Source: a bacterium | Lineage (GTDB): Bacteria > Ratteibacteria > UBA8468 > B48-G9 > DTJG01 | DNA: 32,419 bases | Reading direction: 5' to 3' | NCBI GenBank assembly: GCA_029552985.1 | Contig: JAKPDB010000092.1 | Coordinates: forward strand, 1 to 32,419 | Shown here: positions 25,012-32,419 of the stretch, one piece after another | How positions within the stretch are numbered: position 1 is the first letter of the stretch | Layout: every line of letters starts with the position of its first letter | Made by a program: the position numbers and the translations under genes | The notes under the pieces: model-generated | Told to the model about the DNA's origin: nothing | Databases searched by the model: none | Seen by the model: only the letters and a program-made list of their open reading frames with translations

Positions 25012-26069
25012 TGGTGGAAAAACTTAACAAAAAGATTTTAAAAAAGATTAAAAAGGGTACTGTTATTCCAGCCCATCCACTGGCACTTACAGAAAAGAGG
25101 TCACTTGATGAGAAAAGGCAGAAAGCCCTTACGCGATATTATCTTTCAGCAGGCGCAGGAGGAGTGGCGATTGGTGTACATACGACACAATTTGAAATTC
25201 ACGACAAAAAAATCGGGCTTTACAGACCAGTTCTCGAACTTGGTTCAGAAACAATTTCAGAATTTGAAGAAGAACACAAACCCGATATTCCTGTAGTCAG
25301 GATTGCGGGTGTCATAGGAAAAACCCAGCAAGCTGTTGAAGAAGCAACCATTGCGAAGGAATTAGGATACCATGCAGTACTTTTAAGTTTATCTGCATTC
25401 AAGAATTCAACAAACAAAGATATGCTTGAGCATGTGCGAACGATTTCAGAAATTGTGCCAATTTTTGGATTTTATCTTCAGACTGCTGTTGGAGGCAGAG
25501 TACTTGACTATCATTTCTGGAGAGATTTTGCTGAAATTGAAAATGTCATTGCCATTAAGATAGCGCCATTTAACAGATATCAAACAATTGACGTGGTGAG
25601 AGCGATTGCTGAGAGTGGACGAGACATTGCACTGTATACTGGTAATGACGATAACATTGTCTTTGATCTTTTGACCCCATTTTATTTTGGAAATAAAACA
25701 GTAAGAATCGTGGGGGGCTTATTGGGTCACTGGGCTTTCTGGACATCAAAGGCAGTGGAAATTCTTACCAGAATTCACTCTGTTGTTGAGAAGGGATTAC
25801 CAGTGCCACCGGATCTGCTAAAACTCGGGGTAGAGGTGACGGATTGCAATGCAGCGATTTTTGATGCAGCAAACAATTTTGCGGGCTGTATTCCTGGAAT
25901 CCATGAGATTTTGAGAAGGCAGGGACTATTGAAAGGCAACTGGACATTAAAAGAGGATGAAATTCTTTCTCCAGGACAAAAAGAAGAAATCGACAGGGTC
26001 TATAAATCTTATCCTCATTTGAACGATGACAATTTTGTATCTGAGCATCTGGATAAGTGGTTAGAATAA
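25011..26069 (+). CDS. DapA/NanA-family class I aldolase/lyase homologue
   Basis: This is a TIM-barrel protein of the dihydrodipicolinate synthase/N-acetylneuraminate lyase superfamily. The Schiff-base lysine is recognisable as K183 (VIAIKIAPF) and the partner tyrosine as Y155 (FGFYLQTAVGG). The substrate-carboxylate GTTGE motif is altered to GVHTTQF (about 55-61). At 352 residues it is about 60 longer than the usual ~290, mostly at the C-terminus. It probably forms an imine with a keto acid or keto sugar and cleaves or dehydrates it. It overlaps the SDR gene by one base, so the pair is likely a pathway step or complex. True lysine biosynthesis is unlikely given the altered motif and context. 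Confidence 0.8.
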   Translation: MVEKLNKKILKKIKKGTVIPAHPLALTEKRSLDEKRQKALTRYYLSAGAGGVAIGVHTTQFEIHDKKIGLYRPVLELGSETISEFEEEHKPDIPVVRIAGVIGKTQQAVEEATIAKELGYHAVLLSLSAFKNSTNKDMLEHVRTISEIVPIFGFYLQTAVGGRVLDYHFWRDFAEIENVIAIKIAPFNRYQTIDVVRAIAESGRDIALYTGNDDNIVFDLLTPFYFGNKTVRIVGGLLGHWAFWTSKAVEILTRIHSVVEKGLPVPPDLLKLGVEVTDCNAAIFDAANNFAGCIPGIHEILRRQGLLKGNWTLKEDEILSPGQKEEIDRVYKSYPHLNDDNFVSEHLDKWLE

Positions 26070-26101
26070 TCCTTTATTTTCTTTCTTGACCAGAGAATAT
26101 A

Positions 26102-28639
26102 ATGAATCAATCTTCAGGATTAACAGACTCTGAAGTGCAAAAGTTGTTGAAGATTCATGGGTACAATGAAATACCTTCCTCTGAGCACCGGACCATTCTT
26201 AATATTCTTAAAGATATTGTAAAAGAGCTCATGTTTCTTCTTCTGGTTGCATGTGGCGTCATTTATCTCTTGCTTGGAAATAAACTTGAAGCCCAGATAC
26301 TTTTGACTTTTGTTTTTGTCATCATGGGAATTACATTTTATCAGCAAAGAAAAACTGAAATGGCTTTACAATCGTTGAAAAATCTTTCCAGCCCCAGGGC
26401 AATTGTGATTAGAAACGGGAAAGAACAAAGAGTTTCTGGCAGAGAAATTGTACCAGGAGATATTGTGGTTCTGGCAGAAGGAGATAGAGTTCCAGCAGAT
26501 GGTGTGATTATTTCCTGCAGTAACCTTTACATAGATGAGTCGTTTATTACCGGTGAATCAGAACCTGTGAGGAAAAAGGCACAGCAATCAGGTAGTGAAA
26601 CATTGAGTCAAGAAAAAGCTTCTCTTGCGTATGCGGGTGGGCTGGTAATAAGAGGACATGGGCTAATGAAGGTGACAGGTACTGGATACGAGACCATTAT
26701 CGGAAAAATTGGTAAGTCCTTACAGAGCATAGAACCTGCAAGAACACTTGTTCAGATAGAGATTGAGAATCTGGTTAAGAAATTTTCAATTACAGGATTA
26801 ATATTGTGCGTAATTGTTGTTGTTTCTTACAGGTTGCTGAATTTTAGCTGGTTAAATGGAATTCTCGCGGGACTTACACTTGCGATGGCGATTCTTCCTG
26901 AAGAGTTCCCTGTGGTTCTTACCATATTTTTTGCGCTCGGCGCATGGAGAATGTCTCGTCATAACGTTCTTACAAGAAAAATCCCTGTCATTGAAACGCT
27001 TGGCGCAATGACTGTTTTGTGTGTTGATAAAACAGGGACCATTACCACAAACCGTATGGAAATAAAAGGACTTTACGCAGAAGGACAATTGTTAATGTTT
27101 GAAGAAAATGGATTTGACCATCTGTCTGAAAATTTTCATCGGTTGATAGAATTTGGAATTCTTGCCAGTCTTGAAAGGCCTTTTGATCCGATGGAAAAAG
27201 CATTTAGAAATTTCGCAAACAGGTATCTTGCTGGGACTGAACACATTCATGAAAATTGGACCCTTGTACAAGAATATTCGCTTTCTGATGAACTGTTTGC
27301 AATGTCAAACGTGTGGAAATCTTTTGATGGAAACGACTATATCATAGCTGTTAAAGGTTCACCTGAAGCAATTATGGATTTATGTCATTTAAGTTTACCA
27401 GTTCAAAAAGAAATCGAAGGTGTTGTGAAGAAGATGGCGGACCAGGGATTAAGGGTGCTGGGAGTTGCCGGTGCACGATTTGTACAGGGAAAAGTACTTC
27501 CGAAGAGTCAGCACGACTTTACATTTGACTTTATTGGACTGGTAGGTTTAATGGATCCTCCGCGAGAAAATGCAGAAAATGCTATAAAACTTTGTAAGAA
27601 AGCCGGTATAAAAGTAATTATGATAACCGGAGATTACCCTGCGACAGCAATGAATATTGCAAAAAGGATTGGACTTGACCATGCAGGTAAAGTAGTTACT
27701 GGTCAACAATTACTGGAAATGGACGATATGACATTGATGGAAAACATTGAAAAAACTAATATTTTTGCTCGAATTATGCCAGAGCAAAAATTAAGGATTG
27801 TTGATATATTGAAGAAGAAAGGTGAAATAGTTGGTATGACAGGGGATGGTGTGAACGATGCTCCGGCTCTGAAAGCAGCGCATATTGGTATTGCAATGGG
27901 AGAAAGAGGGACAGATGTAGCGAGAGAATCAGCGGATATTGTACTTCTTGATGATGATATTTCTTCTATTGTTAAAGGTATTGAAACAGGTAGAACGATT
28001 TTTGATAATCTTAAGAAAGCAGTGTCTTATATTATTTCTGTTCATGTGCCAATTATAGGTATGTCGCTTTTTCCTGTCCTTATGGGACTTCCTCTTGTTC
28101 TGGGTCCTGTGCATATTGTTTTTCTCGAAATGATTATAGATCCTGTGTGTTCTACAGTTTTTGAGGCAGAACCTCCAGAAAAAGGTATTATGGAAAGGCC
28201 ACCCAGAAAACTTAATGAATCAATTCTTGATGGTATAACATTTTTTTTCAGCATTGTTCAGGGTATTGTGGTTTTTGGGGTTGTTTTTACTGTTTTTCTA
28301 ATGGCACTGTCTCGTGGACACAATGAGGCAAGGTCACGGACAATTACTTTTATTACCTTAATCATTTCAAACATCTGTTTAATTCTTACAAATCGTTCAA
28401 GAATTGATACAGCTTTTTCAAAAACTCTTTTATCAAATCGGCCACTGGTTTATGTGGTTTCAGGAGCACTGATTTTTCTGTTTTTGGTAATTGTGAACCC
28501 TTTTTTGCAAAATCTTTTTAGATTTAGTTATGTCGATTTGCATGATGTAACATTTTGCGTTATTGCTGGACTTGCCAGTATATTATGGTTTGAAGGGATA
28601 AAATACTTCAGGAGAAATTCAAAAAACCCCACAGTTTGA
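26102..28639 (+). CDS. P2-type cation-transporting ATPase
   Basis: This 845-residue pump has all the core P-type features: TGES at 150-153 (actuator), phosphorylated D309 in DKTGTIT, KGSPEA in the nucleotide domain, TGDGVND at 580-586, and about 8-10 membrane helices. The layout matches SERCA/PMCA-like P2 ATPases. The ion-site motif in helix 4 is PEEFP (266-270) rather than the PEGLP of Ca2+ pumps. Helix 6 reads EMIIDP where Ca2+ pumps have NLVTD, so the Asp is kept but the Asn is Glu. The transported ion is probably not settled by analogy: Ca2+ or Mn2+ are candidates. It follows the DapA-like gene by 32 bases and may share its transcript. There is no metal-binding N-terminal domain. Confidence 0.93.
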   Translation: MNQSSGLTDSEVQKLLKIHGYNEIPSSEHRTILNILKDIVKELMFLLLVACGVIYLLLGNKLEAQILLTFVFVIMGITFYQQRKTEMALQSLKNLSSPRAIVIRNGKEQRVSGREIVPGDIVVLAEGDRVPADGVIISCSNLYIDESFITGESEPVRKKAQQSGSETLSQEKASLAYAGGLVIRGHGLMKVTGTGYETIIGKIGKSLQSIEPARTLVQIEIENLVKKFSITGLILCVIVVVSYRLLNFSWLNGILAGLTLAMAILPEEFPVVLTIFFALGAWRMSRHNVLTRKIPVIETLGAMTVLCVDKTGTITTNRMEIKGLYAEGQLLMFEENGFDHLSENFHRLIEFGILASLERPFDPMEKAFRNFANRYLAGTEHIHENWTLVQEYSLSDELFAMSNVWKSFDGNDYIIAVKGSPEAIMDLCHLSLPVQKEIEGVVKKMADQGLRVLGVAGARFVQGKVLPKSQHDFTFDFIGLVGLMDPPRENAENAIKLCKKAGIKVIMITGDYPATAMNIAKRIGLDHAGKVVTGQQLLEMDDMTLMENIEKTNIFARIMPEQKLRIVDILKKKGEIVGMTGDGVNDAPALKAAHIGIAMGERGTDVARESADIVLLDDDISSIVKGIETGRTIFDNLKKAVSYIISVHVPIIGMSLFPVLMGLPLVLGPVHIVFLEMIIDPVCSTVFEAEPPEKGIMERPPRKLNESILDGITFFFSIVQGIVVFGVVFTVFLMALSRGHNEARSRTITFITLIISNICLILTNRSRIDTAFSKTLLSNRPLVYVVSGALIFLFLVIVNPFLQNLFRFSYVDLHDVTFCVIAGLASILWFEGIKYFRRNSKNPTV

Positions 28640-28663
28640 CTTCTTTTGAAAAAATGTTACAAT
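28636..28663 (+). promoter_or_regulatory. Strong-looking extended -10 promoter before the RpiR gene
   Basis: TTGACT (28636-28641) and TACAAT (28658-28663) are 16 bases apart, and TG plus one base precedes the -10. The start point would fall near 28670. This places the TTG at 28666 upstream of the transcript and supports the ATG at 28693 as the start of the regulator. It would drive the regulator, kinase and RLP genes as one operon. Confidence 0.6.
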
Positions 28664-28692
28664 AATTGACAGAATTTTTGAAACAAAATAAC

Positions 28693-29553
28693 ATGAATCC
28701 AAACATAGATCTTTGTAGAAAAATTCAATTACTGTTGCCGGGATTGAGTATATCGGAGAAAAAGGTAGTAGAATTCCTTTGTTCAAGAAGGGCTGAAATT
28801 CCATTTTTATCGATATATAAAGTCGCAAGAGAATCCGGGGTCAGTACAGCGACTGTCAGCAGGCTTGCACGCAGGGCAGGTTGTAAAAATTTTGCTGAGA
28901 TGAAGATATTGCTGGCGAGGGAAACTGAAAACCCGCTCAACAAAATTTTTGGGGATATCAAGCCAGAAGATTCTGATGAAGAAATCGTACACAAAGTATT
29001 CCAGGGCAATATCAAGAGTCTCGAAGATACATTACATATTACTGACACAAAAAATCTGAGTGAACTGGCGAAAAGGATAATTAAAGCAAACAGATTAATA
29101 TGTATTGGCATCGGTGGTTCAGGAAATGTTGCACAGGATGCAGCATTAAGGTTTTCACATCTTGATATCCAGGCCGAAGCCTACACTGATTATTATCAGA
29201 TTTTGATACAAACACTGAGAGCCGATGTAAAAACTGTTGTACTCGGGATTTCTCATTCTGGACGTTCATCCATCACAGTTGAAGGGCTAAGGATTGCGAG
29301 ACGAAAAGGTTCAATAACAGCAGGGATTTCGAATTATTTAAACAGTCCTTTGCACGCTGTTTCAGATTTTTTCTTCTGCACATCTTTTACAGAAACAGGT
29401 GTTAAGGCAGCGGCACTTTCATCAAGAATAGCACAGTTGTGTCTTATCGATGCCATTTATATTCTTGTAGCAAGATATAAAAAGAAATTGTGGGATATTG
29501 AAAGATTGAACAATCTGGCGGATAAAGTTCTCAGGAAAAAAACCGATGAATAG
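28693..29553 (+). CDS. MurR/RpiR-family transcriptional regulator
   Basis: The 286-residue product has an N-terminal HTH_6-type DNA-binding domain (about residues 1-75, with VSTATVSRLARRAGC as the helix-turn-helix). A SIS sugar-phosphate-binding domain spans about 115-245, including LICIGIGGSGNVAQDAALRF and VVLGISHSGRS. Family members sense a phosphosugar and control sugar catabolic genes. I chose ATG 28693 over the in-frame TTG at 28666 because the promoter at 28636-28663 would start transcription after that TTG. No Shine-Dalgarno is visible at either. It overlaps the kinase gene by 8 bases, so the likely ligand is a phosphosugar made by this operon. Autoregulation is likely but no operator was identified. 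Confidence 0.92.
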   Translation: MNPNIDLCRKIQLLLPGLSISEKKVVEFLCSRRAEIPFLSIYKVARESGVSTATVSRLARRAGCKNFAEMKILLARETENPLNKIFGDIKPEDSDEEIVHKVFQGNIKSLEDTLHITDTKNLSELAKRIIKANRLICIGIGGSGNVAQDAALRFSHLDIQAEAYTDYYQILIQTLRADVKTVVLGISHSGRSSITVEGLRIARRKGSITAGISNYLNSPLHAVSDFFFCTSFTETGVKAAALSSRIAQLCLIDAIYILVARYKKKLWDIERLNNLADKVLRKKTDE

Positions 29554-31021
29554 AGAAAAGAATTATCTTGCTATTGACATAGGTGCTTCGAGTGGAAAGG
29601 CGATCTGTGGAACATTGAAAAACGGAAAAATGACATTGAATGAAGTATCCAGATTTGTCAATGAGCCAGTGTTAATTAATGGAAGTCTGCGCTGGAACAT
29701 CCTATCTTTATGGACAGATGTATTGAACTGCATTTCAGCGTGTTTGAATCAGGGTTTTGAAAATATTTCATCAGTGGGAATTGATACATGGGGAGTTGAT
29801 TTTATCTTTCTTGACGAGATGGGGCATGTTTTGCAGAATCCATTTCATTATAGAGACGAAATTACGTCAGACGTTGAAAAATGGATTGAAGATAAAATAC
29901 ACGAACAAGACCTTTATGAAATTACAGGACTCAGAATAGGTCGGGTAACCACACTTTCTCAGATGGTTTCATTAAAAATGAAATTGCGATGGCTTTTTGA
30001 TGTGGCGAGAACTTTTTTGATGATGCCAGATTTTTTTAGATATCTATTGTCTGGAAATATTGCGTGCGAGCTGACAAATGCCGGGTCATCTCAGTTACTT
30101 GATATTCGTACAAAAAAGTGGAGCAAAAAGATTTTCGATACTTTTAATCTTCCATTGAATATTATGCCTGAAATTGTTTATCCGGGCACTATAGCAGGGA
30201 AGTTACGCAAGGAAATATCAGGAAAATTTCATTGTAAGAATACGAATGTTTCTGTAGTGGCTGGACATGACACAGCATCTGCGGCAGCTGCAGTGCCATT
30301 TGTTGACCAGAATACACTATTTATCAGTTCCGGGACATGGGCAGTATTTGGATTGATTTCAAAATTTCCGCAAACAGATGACAGAACCTTTAAAGCCGGA
30401 TTTATAAATGAACCTGGATTTGACTGTATATTGGTTGTGAGAAATATGGCTGGTCTTTATTTGTTTGAAAATTTTTACAGGCGACTTTTTGAAAAAGACA
30501 GAAAAATTACTTATAGGAAAATGATAGAATCTGCAATGGATTCCAGTGGATTTCAGTTGTTTCTTAATCCCAATGATCATCTTTTTTTCTCAATAGAAAA
30601 TGGAGAAATTGCACTGAAGAAATACTGTGATAGTACCGGTCAAAAATACCCAGAGAGAATGGCCGACATATTAAGAGCAATTCTTGAAGGAATTGCTTTA
30701 AGTTTTAAGAAGCCCCTTGAGGATATTCAGGCATGCACAGGAAGAACTTTTGAAAAGATATGTATTGTGGGCGGCGGAGTAAAAAATAAACTTTTGTGCC
30801 AGATGATTGCTGATGCCACAGGATTGCAGGTGATTACAGGCCCATCTGAGGCAGCAGCCGTTGGGAATCTCTGTATCCAGGCATTTGCTGATGGTGAAAT
30901 TCAGGACATCTCCAGAATAAGAGATATGGCTGCAAGTTCCTGCAAAGTGAATATTTTTCAGCCGAAAAATACAGATAGGTGGGAGAAACAATATCAAAGG
31001 TTTAAGCATTTATATTTTTAA
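29546..31021 (+). CDS. Rhamnulokinase-like FGGY carbohydrate kinase
   Basis: This 491-residue kinase is closest to the RhaB subgroup of the FGGY family: LAIDIGASSGKAICG near the start (D11, G13-G17), SVGIDTWGVDFIFLD at ~76-90, HYRDE, and the catalytic HDTASA with D242. The C-terminal part has CIVGGGVKNKLL at ~406-417 and TGPSEAAAVGNL. It would phosphorylate a ketose, or a related sugar or sugar acid, with ATP. RhaB normally acts with an isomerase (RhaA) and aldolase (RhaD). Neither is next to it here; an RLP gene follows 23 bases later instead. The substrate may therefore be something other than rhamnulose, and I do not use the symbol rhaB. Confidence 0.88.
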   Translation: MNREKNYLAIDIGASSGKAICGTLKNGKMTLNEVSRFVNEPVLINGSLRWNILSLWTDVLNCISACLNQGFENISSVGIDTWGVDFIFLDEMGHVLQNPFHYRDEITSDVEKWIEDKIHEQDLYEITGLRIGRVTTLSQMVSLKMKLRWLFDVARTFLMMPDFFRYLLSGNIACELTNAGSSQLLDIRTKKWSKKIFDTFNLPLNIMPEIVYPGTIAGKLRKEISGKFHCKNTNVSVVAGHDTASAAAAVPFVDQNTLFISSGTWAVFGLISKFPQTDDRTFKAGFINEPGFDCILVVRNMAGLYLFENFYRRLFEKDRKITYRKMIESAMDSSGFQLFLNPNDHLFFSIENGEIALKKYCDSTGQKYPERMADILRAILEGIALSFKKPLEDIQACTGRTFEKICIVGGGVKNKLLCQMIADATGLQVITGPSEAAAVGNLCIQAFADGEIQDISRIRDMAASSCKVNIFQPKNTDRWEKQYQRFKHLYF

Positions 31022-31044
31022 AAATTGTTTAAAAAGGAGGCATT

Positions 31045-32385
31045 ATGGAAAGATATCATCTACCAGAAATTTTTCTTAACACGCTTGACGGAATTGATTT
31101 GAACACGCATATCGTTGCAACATATTATATGAAAGACAAACTCGAAGGAGCCCAGTTCATCGACCATTTTGAACTTCTTCAATCAATTGCACTCGAAGGT
31201 TCAACAGGTACCTGGGAAAAGGTTGAAGAGGATACAGAACAGGTTAGAAAAACTCTTTCAGGAAAACTTGTTGGATATTATGAAATTCCTGTTGAGGATA
31301 AATTTACAAGAGAAGCAGTAGTTCAGTTTGCTTTTCCAATTTATGCATGGATAGATAATCTTCCTATGATGTTGCTGTCAATAGCAGGAAACTGTTTTGC
31401 CTATTCTCAGCACTTAAGACTCCTTGACATTTTTTTGCCACAGGACATCCTGAAAAAATTTTCAGGACCGAAATTTGGAGTAGAGGGGATTAGAAAATTA
31501 ACAGGCGTAAAAGAAAGGCCGTTTTCTCTTCACATTATCAAACCAAAGATGGGAATGACTCCAGAGCAGGTTGCTAATCAGGTTTATCAAACTGCACTGG
31601 GTGGCGTTGATATGGTAAAAGATGACGAAATGACATCTGATGTCTATAACAATACTTACCTTGACAGGTTGGATGCTGTACTTGAAAAATTGTATCAGGC
31701 AGAAAAGCAGACAGGTAAAAAAGTAATTTATTTTTTAAGCATTACTCATGAACCTGACAAAATGATTGAACGTGCGCACAAGGCAATCAAGCATGGTGCT
31801 ACAGGGCTGTTGATTACTTATTCAGCGGGCCTGCCTGTATTGAGACAGATTGCTTCTGACCCTGAAATCAATGTGCCGATTTTGTGGCACGCATCTCATA
31901 TGATTGCTGCTCAACCAAGAATATCCTGGCCTGTATTTGCAAAACTTGCTAGAATTTGCGGTGCAGATTTAATGCTTACGCCGACATATTGGTCATCAAT
32001 CCCAATGGTAAGTATGGAAGAAGGTCTTCGCACAGCGCATGTGAAGCTTGCGCCACTTGGCAAAATCAAGCAAACATTTCCAATGCCATGTGCAGGAGTA
32101 TATCCTGGGCTTGCTCCAATTCTTATTGGAGAATATGGACCGGATATTGTGATACCTGCTGGCGGAGGAATGCTTGGTCATCCGGATGGATATACAGCAG
32201 GTGCTGCTGCATGGCAGCAGGCAATAGCGGCAGTTATGGAAGGTATACATATTGTAGAATATGCTAAGAGGCCAGAAAATAAGGCATTAAGAAGAGCAAT
32301 TGAAAAATGGGGATATATTGAAAGGCCTAAAACCCCATGGTTAAGAATTGCTCCACAATTTCATCCGAAGAAAATGGAAATATGA
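31045..32385 (+). CDS. Form IV RuBisCO-like protein (RLP)
   Basis: The 446-residue product is homologous to the RuBisCO large subunit. It keeps the KPKMG segment (K166, K168) and the GGVDMVKDDE site with K192, D194 and E195. These correspond to the carbamylated Lys201 and metal ligands Asp203/Glu204 of the spinach enzyme. It has the GGGMLGHPDG loop at about 373-382. Residues needed for carboxylation are changed: the HRAMH motif is WHASH without the Arg, the His327 position reads DLMLT, and the loop 6 Lys334 region is TPTYWSS. The Ser379 segment is CAG. It is therefore a metal-dependent enolase-, isomerase- or decarboxylase-type RLP, not a CO2-fixing enzyme. AAAAAGGAGG precedes the ATG. It sits behind a kinase, as RLPs do in some sugar-acid pathways (OiaX with OiaK). 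Confidence 0.92.
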   Translation: MERYHLPEIFLNTLDGIDLNTHIVATYYMKDKLEGAQFIDHFELLQSIALEGSTGTWEKVEEDTEQVRKTLSGKLVGYYEIPVEDKFTREAVVQFAFPIYAWIDNLPMMLLSIAGNCFAYSQHLRLLDIFLPQDILKKFSGPKFGVEGIRKLTGVKERPFSLHIIKPKMGMTPEQVANQVYQTALGGVDMVKDDEMTSDVYNNTYLDRLDAVLEKLYQAEKQTGKKVIYFLSITHEPDKMIERAHKAIKHGATGLLITYSAGLPVLRQIASDPEINVPILWHASHMIAAQPRISWPVFAKLARICGADLMLTPTYWSSIPMVSMEEGLRTAHVKLAPLGKIKQTFPMPCAGVYPGLAPILIGEYGPDIVIPAGGGMLGHPDGYTAGAAAWQQAIAAVMEGIHIVEYAKRPENKALRRAIEKWGYIERPKTPWLRIAPQFHPKKMEI

Positions 32386-32419
32386 TGGAGATGGACGGAA
32401 AGACAGAAGCATTATTCAC
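32382..32419 (+). CDS. Start of another gene, 3' partial
   Basis: An ATG at 32382 overlaps the RLP stop codon in ATGA, and a second ATG at 32385 is in the same frame. Only the first dozen codons are in the window (MMEMDGKTEALF). The coupling indicates that the RLP operon continues to the right. The product cannot be identified from this fragment. Confidence 0.5.
   Translation, partial: MMEMDGKTEALF

Noticed and set aside
26098-26103. TATAAT as a promoter -10 box for the P-type ATPase
   Set aside because: It overlaps the start codon itself and has no suitable -35 16-18 bases upstream, so it could not drive this gene.
28666-28692. TTG start for the RpiR regulator
   Set aside because: It lies upstream of the transcription start predicted from the promoter at 28636-28663; ATG 28693 is preferred, though neither has a Shine-Dalgarno.
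31045-32385. A genuine CO2-fixing RuBisCO
   Set aside because: The Lys of loop 6, the Arg after the active-site His and other carboxylation residues are missing; it fits form IV instead.

Overview
The window is AT-rich bacterial DNA packed almost entirely with genes on the + strand. Nothing in it fixes the phylum. The mix of Shine-Dalgarno genes, ATGA and TTGA stop/start overlaps, flippase-dependent surface polysaccharide genes and many radical SAM/SAM enzymes fits an uncultured Gram-negative-type anaerobe (Omnitrophota-like lineages come to mind). That placement is a low-confidence inference. No tRNA, rRNA, insertion sequence or CRISPR array was seen.

Region 1 (about 1-20350) is one very long surface-polysaccharide locus. 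It reads without any evident internal terminator, and genes overlap by 1-20 bases or are separated by 1-32. In order it holds: a B12-type radical SAM protein cut by the window edge, a large GT-B-like transferase, a Wzx-type flippase, and then a compact sugar-building module. That module has two cytidylyltransferases, a D-2-hydroxyacid dehydrogenase, a radical SAM/SPASM protein, a TIM-barrel sugar isomerase/epimerase and an SDR. Next come three SAM-methyltransferase-like proteins, a second large GT-B-like protein, a DegT/DnrJ aminotransferase, one GT2 and two GT4 glycosyltransferases, and a glutamine-dependent asparagine synthetase homologue. No NeuB-type synthase, Wzy polymerase or initiating phosphoglycosyl transferase is present here, so the locus probably continues to the left.

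Region 2 (about 20351-20850) is a small self-contained transcription unit. It has an extended -10 promoter, a possible 50-codon leaderless ORF, overlapping hairpins, and a 22-residue Lys/Ala/Thr microprotein behind a Shine-Dalgarno that pairs over 12 bases with the 16S tail. A strong rho-independent terminator ends it.

Region 3 (about 20850-32419) looks catabolic and regulatory. It contains an M24 'pita-bread' protein that has lost its metal ligands, a convergent membrane diguanylate cyclase, an extended SDR lacking the catalytic lysine, and a DapA/NanA-type class I aldolase homologue. A P2-type cation ATPase follows. Then a well-formed promoter precedes an RpiR regulator, a rhamnulokinase-like FGGY kinase, a form IV RuBisCO-like protein (RLP) and the start of one more gene. 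The last block looks like a regulated sugar or sugar-acid pathway in which a kinase product is processed by the RLP. The RLP keeps the carbamylation/metal site but lacks several residues needed for CO2 fixation. This is the best candidate for an undescribed pathway, followed by the cytidylyltransferase module and the Lys-rich microprotein unit.
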